This document shows, in pieces, positions 17,288 to 26,304 of a stretch of DNA of 36,480 bases. Below the pieces are notes generated by a model. That model saw only the letters and a program-made list of their open reading frames with translations, ran no database searches and was not told the origin of the DNA. Position numbers and translations under genes: made by a program. Source of the stretch: Betaproteobacteria bacterium (GTDB lineage Bacteria; Pseudomonadota; Gammaproteobacteria; Burkholderiales; SG8-41); contig JACQOJ010000136.1 of the NCBI GenBank assembly GCA_016202605.1, forward strand, positions 1-36,480, given 5' to 3'. Positions within the stretch are counted from its first letter, which is position 1. Each line of letters begins with the position of its first letter.

Positions 17288-17376
17288 ATCCTCGCGACAG
17301 ATTCTTGACGCACGGCCGGCTATCCTGCGCGGCGTAACGGGGGTCGTCCTCCCTCGCCAAAATCCGGGAAGTTGTC

Positions 17377-19344
17377 ATGAACGCGCGAGTCTATGCCAGG
17401 AACAATACCCCCGTAGCCCGGGTGGCGGCCGGCAACGCGCCGCAGGCCGCGTCGCGCCACGCGCTCCTCGTCCTGTTCGCGGCGATCTATCTGGTCGTCT
17501 CCGGTGCGACGCGAGCGCTGCTCGCCGCAAGAGCGGGGGCGGCGGAGCAGGTTTCCACCGGCGACCTGTTTTCGGTGTTCGCGGTCGGCCTGGGCTACGA
17601 TCTTGTCACCGCGCTCTATCTTTGCGCTCCGTTCGCCCTCTGGCTGTTGTTCCTGCCGCAGCGCGCGTATCGGTCGCGCGTCCACCGGGCGCTGGTCTGG
17701 ATCGGCTTCTATCTCGTCACTCTGAGCGTGACCTATCTGGCTGCTGTCGAGTACTTCTTTTTCGATGAATTCAATGCGCGCTTCAATTACGTCGCCGTCG
17801 AATATCTCATCTACCCGCACGAGGTGTTCATCAACATCTGGGAATCCTATCCCGTGGCGCGCGCAATCCTCGCCGCCGCCGTGGTCTCCGGTCTTCTGCT
17901 GTGGGCGCTCCGTTCGCGCATTGCGCGAGCGCTCGAAGCGCGCGCCGCGCCGGCTGAGCGTGTGCGACCGGCGCTCGTCGTGCTGATCGCGCTGGCCGCC
18001 GCACATTCCGGCGTGGACAGCACCAGCGGGCGATTCAACCACAATCGCATCGCCGATGAACTGGCGGCAAACGGCATCTATTCCTTCTTCAGCGCGGCGG
18101 CAACCAGCGATCTCGATTACCGTCAGTACTACACGACGATCGAAAACAGCGAAGCGATCGCGCGGGCGCGGCGAATCGTGGCGCAGCCCAACGCGACCTT
18201 CCTGCCGAACGCGGCGAATCCGCTGGCCCGTCGCATCCAGTACGCGGGTCCGCCCCGTCTGCTCAACGTCATCGTTTTACTCGAAGAATCGCTGGGCGCC
18301 GGGTTCCTGGGCGCGTACGGGGACACGCGCGGGCTGACGCCCAACCTCGATCGCATCGCCAGGGAGAGCCTGGTCTTCACCAACACCTACGCCACCGGCA
18401 CCCGTACCGTTCGCGGCATGGAGGCGGTGACGGCGTCCTTCCCGCCGGTCCCGGCAGAATCGCTCGTCAAGCGCCGCGGCAATGAGGGGATGTTCAACTG
18501 GTCCGGAGTAATGCGGCGCAACGGCTACAGCCCGACCTTCGTCTACGGCGGCTACGGGACGTTCGACAACATGAACTACTTCTTCGGCAACAACGGCTAC
18601 CGCGTGATCGATCGCACCGACATGGACGCCCCGAAGTTCAGCAATATCTGGGGCGTGAGCGACGAAGACCTGTTCCGCAACGCCTTCCGGGTCTACGACG
18701 AACAGCACGCCCGGGGCGAGCGCATCTTCTCGGTCGTCATGACGACGTCGAATCACAAACCGTTCACCTTTCCCGAGGGCGTGAACGGCGTCGCGCCGCG
18801 CGGCGGCGGCCGTGAGGCGGGCGTGCGTTACGCCGATTACGCGATCGGCGGCTTCATGGACGAGCTTCGGCGGCGGCCCTATTTTCGCGACACGCTGGTC
18901 GTCATCGTCGCCGACCACGGCGCCCGCGTCTACGGCCGCGAGGACATTCCTCTCCCTTCTTACGAGATCCCGTTCATCGTATACGCGCCCCGCCACATCG
19001 CGCCCCGCCGCGTCGCGGCGCTCGTGAGCCAGATCGACGTCGCGCCGACGGTGCTGGGGCTGCTCAACATCTCCTACGACAGCGTATTTTTCGGCAAGGA
19101 CGTGCTCGCGGCCGCGCCGGCGAATCGCAGCGCGCCGCTCAATCACAACCGCGACATCGCGCTCTACTCGGACGGGATCGTCAATGAGCTGGGGTTCCGC
19201 GGGGCTCGGGCTTCATTTGCATATGACCGGGAGCAGCGCCGGCAACGCCCCGTTCCGGGCGATGAAGAAGGTCTGAAGGATACGGCCAGCCTGTTCCAGA
19301 TCGCGTACGACCTGTACCGCACCCGACGCTATCGGCTCGACTGA
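17377..19344 (+). CDS. LtaS/OpgB-like membrane sulfatase-fold transferase
   Basis: This 655-residue protein has about five N-terminal membrane helices (residues ~30–210) and a large extracytoplasmic sulfatase-type domain from ~290. Visible catalytic elements are VLLEESLGAG (metal-binding Glu), the nucleophile region GTRTVRGMEA with Thr344 as the likely nucleophile, SNHKPF and ADHGAR with metal-binding His/Asp. The family moves phosphoglycerol or phosphoethanolamine from phospholipid to an envelope acceptor. Neither substrate nor acceptor can be told from sequence. It follows a QseBC/PmrAB-like pair and precedes a PAP2 phosphatase, which suggests regulated lipid or glycan decoration. The start is ATG 17377 with a weak GGGAAG site. 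Confidence 0.85.
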   Translation: MNARVYARNNTPVARVAAGNAPQAASRHALLVLFAAIYLVVSGATRALLAARAGAAEQVSTGDLFSVFAVGLGYDLVTALYLCAPFALWLLFLPQRAYRSRVHRALVWIGFYLVTLSVTYLAAVEYFFFDEFNARFNYVAVEYLIYPHEVFINIWESYPVARAILAAAVVSGLLLWALRSRIARALEARAAPAERVRPALVVLIALAAAHSGVDSTSGRFNHNRIADELAANGIYSFFSAAATSDLDYRQYYTTIENSEAIARARRIVAQPNATFLPNAANPLARRIQYAGPPRLLNVIVLLEESLGAGFLGAYGDTRGLTPNLDRIARESLVFTNTYATGTRTVRGMEAVTASFPPVPAESLVKRRGNEGMFNWSGVMRRNGYSPTFVYGGYGTFDNMNYFFGNNGYRVIDRTDMDAPKFSNIWGVSDEDLFRNAFRVYDEQHARGERIFSVVMTTSNHKPFTFPEGVNGVAPRGGGREAGVRYADYAIGGFMDELRRRPYFRDTLVVIVADHGARVYGREDIPLPSYEIPFIVYAPRHIAPRRVAALVSQIDVAPTVLGLLNISYDSVFFGKDVLAAAPANRSAPLNHNRDIALYSDGIVNELGFRGARASFAYDREQRRQRPVPGDEEGLKDTASLFQIAYDLYRTRRYRLD

Positions 19345-19350
19345 TCCGCC

Positions 19351-20082
19351 ATGAACCCCGGTCCGGCAGGGGCAGGCACGATGCGCCCCGGATTCCTGCT
19401 GCGCCACCTCGCGCCGGCGCTGCTCATTGCCTGCCTGCTGCTGGTTCTGGAAACGACGCCGCTCGACACCACGGTCAGCGCCTGGTTCTTTGACGCCGGT
19501 GCGGGAGCTTTTCCGCTGCGCTACAACAGCGCGATCGAAATCATCACCCACCAGTGGGCTAAGTTGCTCGTGATCGTGGTCGCGTGCTGCGTCATCGCGA
19601 TGTATGCGCTGAGCTTCGTGCTGGAAGACTTGAAGCCGCAACGCCGCCTGCTGTTGTTTCTGGCGCTGGCACTGACGCTTGCGCCATTATCCGTGGCCCT
19701 TTTCAAGGCGGCGAGCGTGCGTCACTGTCCCTGGAACCTCCAGGAGTTCGGCGGCTTCGCGCCTCATCTCTCATTGTTTTCAGCCGCGCCGCCCGGCCTC
19801 CCGGCCGGCCGTTGCTTCCCCGCCGGTCACGCGTCGACGGGCTTTTGCCTCATGGCGTTCTACTTCGTCGGCCGCGCGCAGCACCGGCCGTTGCACGCCC
19901 GGCTCGGTCTCGCCGGCGGGATCCTGGCGGGGCTGACGCTCGGCGCGTTCAGGATCGCCCAGGGCGCGCACTTCGTTTCGCACGTCCTGTGGTCGGGTGT
20001 GGTGTGCTGGACCGTGATCGTGGTGCTCTTCGGCCTCACCGTGGAACGCGGCAGCAGGGACGCTGCACCTGCACCGTCGTAA
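19351..20082 (+). CDS. PAP2-family membrane phosphatase
   Basis: This protein of up to 243 residues has about five to six membrane helices and the PAP2 acid-phosphatase motifs: KAASVRHCPW (Lys and Arg of motif 1), FPAGHAST (motif 2 with catalytic His) and FRIAQGAHFVSH (motif 3 Arg and His). The usual motif 3 Asp is His, as in a known subgroup. It probably dephosphorylates a lipid such as undecaprenyl, phosphatidylglycerol or lipid A phosphate at the periplasmic face. It starts six bases after the transferase gene. ATG 19351 is given; ATG 19381, preceded by GGGGCAGG, is a good alternative that would remove ten residues. Confidence 0.85.
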   Translation: MNPGPAGAGTMRPGFLLRHLAPALLIACLLLVLETTPLDTTVSAWFFDAGAGAFPLRYNSAIEIITHQWAKLLVIVVACCVIAMYALSFVLEDLKPQRRLLLFLALALTLAPLSVALFKAASVRHCPWNLQEFGGFAPHLSLFSAAPPGLPAGRCFPAGHASTGFCLMAFYFVGRAQHRPLHARLGLAGGILAGLTLGAFRIAQGAHFVSHVLWSGVVCWTVIVVLFGLTVERGSRDAAPAPS

Positions 20083-20170
20083 AACGCCGTTCGCGCGGCG
20101 TGACCCGCTGTGCCGCGGCGGCGAGCGCCCTGCGCGGGCCGCTCTCCCGCGAAGCTGCCGGCGCGGCCGT

Positions 20171-20178
20171 TATAGAAT
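20171..20178 (+). promoter_or_regulatory. -10-like sequence directly before pyrD
   Basis: TATAGAAT ends six bases before the pyrD ATG, implying a leaderless or very short 5' end. No Shine-Dalgarno is seen before pyrD, which agrees. Confidence 0.45.
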
Positions 20179-20184
20179 AGCGTC

Positions 20185-21207
20185 ATGTCGTACTCGCTGC
20201 TGCGGCCGCTGCTTTTCGCGCTGGATCCCGAGACCGCCCACGCTGTCACGCTCAACGCGCTTCGGGGTCTGCGTCGTTTGGGCATTCCCGCTGCGGCGCC
20301 TCAACCCCGGGATTGCGCGCGCCGGGTCATGGGCCTCGAATTCCCGAATCCGGTGGGACTCGCCGCCGGTCTCGACAAGAATGCCGAATATATCGATGCG
20401 CTTGCCGCGCTCGGATTCGGCTTCATCGAAGTGGGCACGGTGACGCCGCGCGCCCAGCCCGGCAATCCGCGCCCGCGCCTGTTCCGGATAGAGCAGGCGC
20501 GGGCGGTGATCAACCGCATGGGGTTCAACAACCGCGGCGTGGACCGGCTCGTCGAAAACGTGCGGCGCGCGAACTTTCACGGCATACTCGGGATCAATAT
20601 CGGCAAGAATTTCGATACGCCGCTCGAGCGCGCCGCGGCTGACTACGTCCACTGCCTGCGCAAGGTCTACCCCCTGGCAAGCTACGTGACCGTGAACATC
20701 TCCTCGCCGAATACGAAAGACCTGCGCGAACTGCAGGAATCCGCACGGCTCGATGGCCTGCTCGCCGCCGTGAATGCCGAACGGCGGACGCTGGCCGACG
20801 CCCAGGGCAGGCGCGTGCCGATCGCGGTGAAGATCGCGCCCGACCTGGACGGGACGCAGATCGGGGCGATCGCCGACCTGCTGCATCGGCACGAGATGGA
20901 CGCCGTGATCGCCACCAATACCACCGTGGCGCGCGACGGGGTCGCCATGCTGCCCCACGGCAGCGAATCCGGCGGCCTGAGCGGTGCGCCGCTCGCCGGG
21001 CGCGCCACCGCGATCGTACGGCAACTCGCCGCGGTGCTGGGCGATGCGCTGCCGGTCATTGGGGTCGGCGGTATCATGAGCGGCGGCGACGCGGCGGAAA
21101 AAATTGCCGCGGGCGCAAGCCTGGTGCAACTCTACACCGGGCTCATTTACCGCGGTCCGGACCTCGTTCGCGAATGCGTCGCCGCGCTTTGCGCCGCCGG
21201 AGGTTGA
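20185..21207 (+). CDS. pyrD: Dihydroorotate dehydrogenase (quinone), class 2
   Basis: This 340-residue membrane-associated flavoenzyme oxidises dihydroorotate to orotate in pyrimidine synthesis and passes electrons to quinone. The N-terminal helix ([25 protein letters not shown]) marks class 2. Motifs include [53 protein letters not shown] with the catalytic Ser, NTTVAR, and the FMN phosphate site IGVGGIMSG. The start ATG 20185 is supported by the family N-terminus. The gene runs straight into ald with a four-base gap. Confidence 0.96.
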   Translation: MSYSLLRPLLFALDPETAHAVTLNALRGLRRLGIPAAAPQPRDCARRVMGLEFPNPVGLAAGLDKNAEYIDALAALGFGFIEVGTVTPRAQPGNPRPRLFRIEQARAVINRMGFNNRGVDRLVENVRRANFHGILGINIGKNFDTPLERAAADYVHCLRKVYPLASYVTVNISSPNTKDLRELQESARLDGLLAAVNAERRTLADAQGRRVPIAVKIAPDLDGTQIGAIADLLHRHEMDAVIATNTTVARDGVAMLPHGSESGGLSGAPLAGRATAIVRQLAAVLGDALPVIGVGGIMSGGDAAEKIAAGASLVQLYTGLIYRGPDLVRECVAALCAAGG

Positions 21208-21211
21208 TGCC

Positions 21212-22324
21212 GTGCACATCGGGGTGCCCAGGGAAATCAAGGATCACGAGTACCGCGTCGGTCTGACGCCTTTCGGCGTCCAGGCGCTCGCCGGCGCCGG
21301 ACACCGCATCACGGTGCAATGCGGGGCGGGAACGAGGGTGGGTTTCACGGACGATCATTACCGTGCGGCAGGAGCCAGGACCGCCTCCGATCCGCGGGAG
21401 GTCTACGCCGCAGAGATGGTGGTCAAGGTCAAGGAGCTGCAGCCCGCGGAGTTTTCCCTGACCCGTCCGGGACAGATTCTTTTCTGCTACCACCACTTCG
21501 CGCCCGATCCGGTGTTGCTGCAGGCGATGCTCGACGCCGGGGCTTCGTGCGTCGCCTATGAGACCGTCAGCGCAGCGGGCGGCGGACTGCCGCTGCTCGT
21601 GCCCATGTCCCAGATCGCCGGTCGCCTCGCGCCGCAGGTCGGCGCCTGGGCGCTGCAGATGGCGAACGGCGGCAGCGGCGTGCTGCTCGGCGGCGTGCCG
21701 GGGGTTGCGCCGGCGAAGGTCGTCATCATCGGCGGCGGCACCGTGGGCGCGAACGCCGCCCGTATCGCCGTCGGCATGGGCGCGGATGCCATCCTGCTCG
21801 ATCGCAGCGCCGCGCGGCTCGCGCACCTCGAGGAGGTGTTCGGCGCCCGCCTGAAAACCGCGATCTCCAACGAGCAATCGGTTATGTCATTGGTACGGGA
21901 TGCCGATCTCGTGATCGGCGCGGTGCTGATTCCCGGAAAGCTCGCACCGCGGCTCATCAAGCGCGATGACCTCAAGCAGATGCGTCCGGGTTCGGTCATC
22001 GTCGATGTCGCGATCGACCAGGGCGGCATCTGCGAAACCTCACGCGCCACGTCGCATTCCAGCCCGGTTTACACCGAGGAAGGCATTGTGCACTACTGCG
22101 TGCCCAATATGCCCGCGGCGGTGGCGCGCACCGCCACGCTCGCATTGACCCAGGCCACGTTGCCCTATGCGGTGGAACTCGCGAACAAGGGTCTGGCCCG
22201 CGCGCTTGCCGGCAATGCCGGCCTGCTCGAAGGCCTTCAATTGCATGCCGGGCGCGTCACGCACGCGGGGCTCGCGCAGGACACCGGGCGCGCCTTCGTC
22301 GATCCACTGCAGGCGCTGACATGA
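21212..22324 (+). CDS. ald: Alanine dehydrogenase
   Basis: This 370-residue enzyme interconverts L-alanine and pyruvate plus ammonia with NAD. It begins with the family sequence [20 protein letters not shown]. It contains the substrate-site Lys in VVKVKELQ, the catalytic His region CYHHFAPD, the Rossmann motif [17 protein letters not shown], and [18 protein letters not shown]. The start is GTG 21212 with GGAGG eight bases upstream, giving the usual ~371-residue length. An in-frame start inside pyrD is rejected. The stop overlaps the rnfB ATG (ATGA). Confidence 0.94.
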   Translation: MHIGVPREIKDHEYRVGLTPFGVQALAGAGHRITVQCGAGTRVGFTDDHYRAAGARTASDPREVYAAEMVVKVKELQPAEFSLTRPGQILFCYHHFAPDPVLLQAMLDAGASCVAYETVSAAGGGLPLLVPMSQIAGRLAPQVGAWALQMANGGSGVLLGGVPGVAPAKVVIIGGGTVGANAARIAVGMGADAILLDRSAARLAHLEEVFGARLKTAISNEQSVMSLVRDADLVIGAVLIPGKLAPRLIKRDDLKQMRPGSVIVDVAIDQGGICETSRATSHSSPVYTEEGIVHYCVPNMPAAVARTATLALTQATLPYAVELANKGLARALAGNAGLLEGLQLHAGRVTHAGLAQDTGRAFVDPLQALT

Positions 22325-22953
22325 TCGGATCACGCTTCGCGTCGTCCATTGCCGGCCGGATCGACGCGTTGCTCCCCCAGACGCAATGTCGCAAATGCGG
22401 CTACCAGGGATGCCGGCCGTACGCCGAAGCGGTCGCCGCCGGCGACGCCGGGATCAATCAATGTCCTCCGGGCGGGGATGCACTTGCCCGGCGACTGGCT
22501 ACGCTGCTGGGCGTTCCCTTCAAGCCGCTCGACCCCGCGTTCGGCGTCTGCCAACCGCCGGCGGTTGCCGTCATCGATGAAGCGCTCTGTATCGGCTGCA
22601 CGCTGTGCATCCAGGCCTGTCCCGTCGACGCGATCGTGGGCGCCAGCCGGTTCATGCATACCGTGATCGCCGCGGAATGCACGGGATGCGAACTGTGCAT
22701 CCCGCCCTGCCCGGTCGACTGTATCCGCATGCTCGAATCGGGCCGCGCCCGCGACGGCGATGACGGCAGGACGGCGGCCGAACGGGCGCGCCGGCGCTTC
22801 GAGGCCCGCAACGAACGCCTGAAGCGCGACCGCCTCGCGCGCGCCGCGCGGCTTTCCGACTCAAGAGAAAAAGCTGCGGGCGAGAAAAAGCGCGCGACGA
22901 TCGAAAAAGCGATTGCGCGCGCCAGACAGCGATTGCAGCAACGGCGTGCGTAA
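22321..22953 (+). CDS. rnfB: RnfB-like ferredoxin-type electron carrier, without membrane anchor
   Basis: This 210-residue Fe-S protein has an RnfB-type cluster region near the start ([15 protein letters not shown] … QCPPGG) followed by two ferredoxin motifs, [16 protein letters not shown] and [16 protein letters not shown]. The N-terminal membrane helix of true RnfB is absent, because the cluster motif starts by residue 24. The C-terminus is a charged, probably coiled-coil tail rich in Arg and Lys. No other rnf gene is present. Solo rnfB genes close to nth are common in betaproteobacteria. The partner enzyme is unknown. It overlaps ald by four bases and converges with the M48 protease gene. 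Confidence 0.88.
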   Translation: MIGSRFASSIAGRIDALLPQTQCRKCGYQGCRPYAEAVAAGDAGINQCPPGGDALARRLATLLGVPFKPLDPAFGVCQPPAVAVIDEALCIGCTLCIQACPVDAIVGASRFMHTVIAAECTGCELCIPPCPVDCIRMLESGRARDGDDGRTAAERARRRFEARNERLKRDRLARAARLSDSREKAAGEKKRATIEKAIARARQRLQQRRA

Positions 22954-22960
22954 CGGAAAC

Positions 22961-23938
22961 CTACCGCCCGAACAATCCCTTCAACAGTGAGGCCGGGTCG
23001 ACGCCGATCCTGCCTTTGCTGTCGGTCGTGACCGGGGGTTCGGCCGGCTCCGATTCCCGAAGCGCGCGAGCTCCGGCGGCCGGCACCGGTTTGGCCGCGG
23101 TCGCGGGAGGCGGCACATCGGCGCTGACCTGCCGGATCACCGGCTCCTTGCCGGCCGGCAGCGTCGCCACCCGGGGTTCAAGCGCCTCGCCCAGTTGCGT
23201 CAGACGCTCGCCCGGCTGGGGATGGGTCTTGAACAACAACGCCAGCGAAGCATCATTGGCGCTGCGCGCCGCGAGCTTGTGCAGCACCTCGACCAGGCCG
23301 TAGGGACTGTAGCCGGCGCGCGCCGCCAGTATCACGCCGATCCTGTCGGCTTCGAACTCCGCGCTCTTGTCGAGCCCGCGCGCGAAAATCTCCGCGCCGG
23401 TGCCGATCAGATGGCTGCGCAGCACGGAGCCGCGGCCGCTCGCCTGGGCCAGGTTCGCGCCGGCGGAGATCGCCGCACTCTTCTGCATCACAGTGATGTG
23501 ATGCCGCTGAACGATGTGGCCGATCTCATGTCCGAGCACGCCTGCCAGCTGGGCTTCACTGTCGAGCATCTCGTAGAGGCCGCGCGTAATCAACACGTAA
23601 CCGCCCGGCGAGGCGAAAGCGTTGACCGCCGGATTGTCGAGAACGCCGAAGCGCCACGGCAGATCGGGGCGTTCCGCCTGCAGCGCGACCCAGCGCCCGA
23701 CGCGGTTGACGTAAGCCTGCAGTTCCGGATCATTGACGAGCGGCGCGGCGCCCAGCATGCGTCCCGCGACCTCGCGACCGATCTCTATCTCTTCCTTTTC
23801 ATCGACGCCCTTGGCGGCGGTCGCCACGTCCCTTCCGGCGTCGAACAGTTTTCCGAGATCGAGCGACGCCGCATGCGCGGTTCCGAACGCGGCCCCGAAC
23901 GCGGTCGCGGCCAACCAGAATTTCAATCGCTGTCTCAT
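22961..23938 (-). CDS. M48-family metalloprotease, exported
   Basis: This 325-residue protein has a signal peptide (residues 1–24, ending AAFGTAHA). Its zinc protease domain carries HEIGHIVQRHH, the HExxH catalytic motif, with a later EFEADRIG holding the third zinc ligand Glu. The family (BepA/LoiP-like) trims or helps fold envelope proteins in the periplasm. The low-complexity C-terminal third, rich in Pro and Ala, ends in SLLKGLFGR. ATG 23938 overlaps the stop of the upstream SH3 gene (ATGA), so the two are translated together. The protein substrates are not predictable. Confidence 0.9.
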   Translation of the reverse strand: MRQRLKFWLAATAFGAAFGTAHAASLDLGKLFDAGRDVATAAKGVDEKEEIEIGREVAGRMLGAAPLVNDPELQAYVNRVGRWVALQAERPDLPWRFGVLDNPAVNAFASPGGYVLITRGLYEMLDSEAQLAGVLGHEIGHIVQRHHITVMQKSAAISAGANLAQASGRGSVLRSHLIGTGAEIFARGLDKSAEFEADRIGVILAARAGYSPYGLVEVLHKLAARSANDASLALLFKTHPQPGERLTQLGEALEPRVATLPAGKEPVIRQVSADVPPPATAAKPVPAAGARALRESEPAEPPVTTDSKGRIGVDPASLLKGLFGR

Positions 23939-24444
23939 TTTGACGTTGCTCCCAGGTAGTCGACACGCGCCGGCTCGAGTCCCGCTGCCGCCGCCCCTTC
24001 CTGCGCCGCTTCCTTCGACGCGGCATACTGGTCGAGAAGCTTCATCTGCCCGGCATTGAAGGTCGCCTGCTTGAGGTCTTCTTCCTCGATTCCGCGTATG
24101 CCGATCGTGCTGGTCACGTTCAACTGCTGGCGCGGCGCGACCAGCCTGCCCAGGGCGGAGGCGTCGGAAGCGCCGCCCTGGCCGGACGCCGTCCCCGCGA
24201 ACCGCACATTGAACGAGAACAGCCAACCGGCGGCATCCGGCGTTTTGACATTGACCCACGCGCCGCTCTTCGCGGTCGCCTCACCGGTCGTGCCCTGTTT
24301 CACCGTCGCGACCACGGCGGCGTCATGGCGCGCTTCCGCCCTCAGTTCGCTGTCCCGCTCTATCGTGACCTGCTGGGCAATCGCGGACGAAACCAACGCC
24401 ACCAGCGCAAGGACGGGCCACAGCACCGCGGAGAGAAGTCTCAT
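23935..24444 (-). CDS. Exported SH3-domain protein
   Basis: This 169-residue protein has a signal peptide (WPVLALVALVSSAIAQ) followed by a bacterial SH3-type domain of about 60 residues (ELRAEARHDAAVVATVKQG … WVNVKTPDAAGWL). The remainder is helical and ends GLEPARVDYLGATSK. Such domains bind peptidoglycan or envelope proteins. Its tight overlap with the M48 protease gene suggests a shared periplasmic function, perhaps as substrate adaptor. ATG 24444 follows a GAGGTGA site. A perfect TATAAT lies 30 bases upstream. Confidence 0.82.
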   Translation of the reverse strand: MRLLSAVLWPVLALVALVSSAIAQQVTIERDSELRAEARHDAAVVATVKQGTTGEATAKSGAWVNVKTPDAAGWLFSFNVRFAGTASGQGGASDASALGRLVAPRQQLNVTSTIGIRGIEEEDLKQATFNAGQMKLLDQYAASKEAAQEGAAAAGLEPARVDYLGATSK

Positions 24445-24473
24445 GGGGTCACCTCGGTATGGTGCGTCGGGAA

Positions 24474-24479
24474 ATTATA
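24474..24479 (-). promoter_or_regulatory. -10 element of the SH3–M48 operon
   Basis: TATAAT on the minus strand would start transcription near 24467, giving a ~23-base leader. Only a weak -35 (TAGTAA) is found 17 bases further upstream. Confidence 0.5.
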
Positions 24480-24527
24480 ATGATTGCGACATTCGATTAC
24501 TATACTGTTGCGCCAGGCTGCGTGGAT

Positions 24528-25349
24528 TCACGCCCCATGCGCCCCGCTCTGCGCAACCCCTTGTACGTTCTCGCTTTCCTGGTTTCCGGGCGCATCCGCC
24601 GGCCTCCGCACCGCTAGCGCCGCGCCCGGCGCCTCGAGGCGGCGGCTCATGAAATCGACTGCGATCGGTCTCACCCGTTTTGCAAGCTGCGGCTGGTAGC
24701 CCTCCGACACCGGCGCGACGAATCCGTGCAGGCCCTCGGAATAGAAATGCCATTCGAGAGGATGACCGTTGGCAAGAAAGCTCTGCCACAACTTCAGCTG
24801 CACCTCGTTCGAGCTGAGGTGATCCTTTCCACCGAAGATCACGAGCGTGGGGCACTTGATCTTGCGCGCGACCTTGAACGGATGGTGAGGGCGCAAATCA
24901 GTTTCCGGCTCATCCTTGACCGAGGGATAGTAGGCGACGAAGGCGCGCACCGCGGGCGTCGCCGCCACAAAATGGATGCCGAGCCGCCCGCCCATGCAGT
25001 AGCCGATCACTCCCATACGCGTGGGCTCGACGTCCGGCCGGGAGCGCAGGTAATCCCAGCATTTCCTCATGATCTGCACGAATTTCGGATCGCTGGTGAC
25101 CTTCTGGATGTCCTGGCCCTGTCCCAGGTGGTGCGCGCCGGGATAGCCCAGCATGTGGTAAAGGTTGGGCACGAACGCGGTATAACCCAGCTCCGCATAA
25201 TCGTAAGCTTCCATCTTCAGGTTGTCCGTCACGCCGTGGTTGTGATGAACCCACATGATCGCCGGGCCGCGCTCCCGGCGTTGCGGATGCGCGATAAAAC
25301 CCGACACGCGGTCCTTCTCCGTGACGAGCGTCCTCGAGACGATTTCCAT
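24528..25349 (-). CDS. Dienelactone hydrolase family protein
   Basis: This 273-residue alpha/beta hydrolase has nucleophile elbow GYCMGG (Cys as in dienelactone hydrolase), acid residue in GGKDHLSS and catalytic His in EGLHGF. The natural substrate is not clear, since many members act on lactones or esters outside chloroaromatic breakdown and no pathway genes are nearby. ATG 25349 was chosen for its GGAGGAG site. The in-frame upstream stretch (TVRETRRHRPQEEL) is unlike the family. The C-terminal ~30 residues (after MSRRLEAPG) look disordered. Confidence 0.85.
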   Translation of the reverse strand: MEIVSRTLVTEKDRVSGFIAHPQRRERGPAIMWVHHNHGVTDNLKMEAYDYAELGYTAFVPNLYHMLGYPGAHHLGQGQDIQKVTSDPKFVQIMRKCWDYLRSRPDVEPTRMGVIGYCMGGRLGIHFVAATPAVRAFVAYYPSVKDEPETDLRPHHPFKVARKIKCPTLVIFGGKDHLSSNEVQLKLWQSFLANGHPLEWHFYSEGLHGFVAPVSEGYQPQLAKRVRPIAVDFMSRRLEAPGAALAVRRPADAPGNQESENVQGVAQSGAHGA

Positions 25350-25521
25350 CAACTCCTCCTGTGGCCGGTGCCGGCGCGTTTCCCGTACCGTCAAGGCGTG
25401 CTGCGGTGGGGCGTGATTCCGGGCGGTTTTCTTGAGTTATCGCGCCCGCTGCTCGGCCCGGGAATTTTACGCCATCCATCCGCTATCAGGTAGCATTGCG
25501 CTTTCAGACCGATACCCGGCA

Positions 25522-26166
25522 ATGAACGACGCAAAACGCCAGGAAATCTTCGCCCGTCTGCGCGCGGCCAACCCCTCCCCCCGCAGCGAGCTCGAATTCG
25601 CCTCTCCGTTCGAGTTGCTGGTCGCAGTGATCCTGTCCGCGCAGGCAACCGACAGGAGCGTGAATCTTGCGACGAAAAAACTGTTTCGGCGCGCCAACAC
25701 GCCGCGCCGGATCCTGCAGCTCGGCCAGTCCGGACTCGAAGCGTACATCAGGAGCATCGGCCTTTACCGCACCAAGGCCCGGAACATCCTCGCAACCTGC
25801 AGGCTGTTGATCGAAAACCACGGCGGCGAAGTGCCGCGCACGCGCGAGGCACTCGAACATCTGCCGGGCGTCGGCCGCAAGACGGCCAACGTGATCCTCA
25901 ACGTCGCCTTTGGCGAGCCGACGATCGCGGTCGACACCCATATCTTCCGCGTCGCCAACCGAACGGGCATCGCGCCGGGCCGGAACGTGCTCCAGGTTGA
26001 AGAAAAACTTCTCAAGCACGTGCCCCCCGCATTCCGGCAACACGCGCATCACTGGCTGATCCTGCACGGCCGGTATATCTGCAAAGCGCGCAAACCCGAC
26101 TGCCCGGGGTGCGTCATCAAGGATCTGTGCGAATACCGGAAAAAGACGGTGAGTAGTGAGCGATGA
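25522..26166 (+). CDS. nth: Endonuclease III
   Basis: This 214-residue DNA glycosylase/AP lyase removes oxidised pyrimidines in base-excision repair. It has the helix-hairpin-helix LPGVGRKTANVILNVAFG with catalytic Lys, the conserved Asp in AVDTHIFR, and the [4Fe-4S] loop CKARKPDCPGCVIKDLC. ATG 25522 matches the family N-terminus MNDAKRQEIFARL. The normal protein ends near RKKT. The last residues VSSER and the TGA are supplied by the inverted-repeat element that begins at 26148. The gene sits divergently from the hydrolase gene. Confidence 0.95.
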   Translation: MNDAKRQEIFARLRAANPSPRSELEFASPFELLVAVILSAQATDRSVNLATKKLFRRANTPRRILQLGQSGLEAYIRSIGLYRTKARNILATCRLLIENHGGEVPRTREALEHLPGVGRKTANVILNVAFGEPTIAVDTHIFRVANRTGIAPGRNVLQVEEKLLKHVPPAFRQHAHHWLILHGRYICKARKPDCPGCVIKDLCEYRKKTVSSER

Positions 26167-26304
26167 GCGGTTAGCGGAAAAACCTTGGAACCCGTGGCCC
26201 GTTGGAAGGAGCGTCCCCGTTATAATTGCCTACGGCATAGCGTTTACTGTTCACCGTTCACCGCTTGCCGCTTGCCGCTTACCGTTTACCGCTTACCGCT
26301 TACC
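26148..26304. repeat. 157-base heptad-phased inverted-repeat element between nth and the DUF1841 gene
   Basis: The right arm (26242–26304) is nine consecutive 7-base units of the type GCTTACC/GTTCACC/GCTTGCC. The left arm (26148–26177) is about four units in the opposite orientation (GCTAACC, GCTCATC, GCTCACT, ACTCACC read on the minus strand). The outer 30 bases of the arms match at about 22 positions as inverted copies. The left arm forms the nth stop region, and the right arm touches the next ATG. A perfect TATAAT lies inside at 26221. Confidence 0.8.
26221..26226 (+). promoter_or_regulatory. TATAAT inside the repeat element, possible promoter for the DUF1841 gene
   Basis: This is a perfect -10 hexamer, 79 bases before the ATG. 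The only nearby TTGGAA (26202–26207) is too close (13-base gap) for a standard -35, so the promoter is uncertain. Confidence 0.35.

Noticed and set aside
17305-17326. TTGACG … TATCCT as a promoter for the transferase gene
   Set aside because: The spacing between the hexamers is only ten bases, too short for a sigma-70 promoter.
21104-21211. Upstream extension of alanine dehydrogenase into pyrD
   Set aside because: The GTG at 21212 has a good ribosome-binding site and gives the exact family N-terminus. The extension is pyrD coding sequence read in another frame.
26242-26304. CRISPR array
   Set aside because: Units are 7 bases, contiguous and degenerate, without unique spacers, and no cas gene is present.
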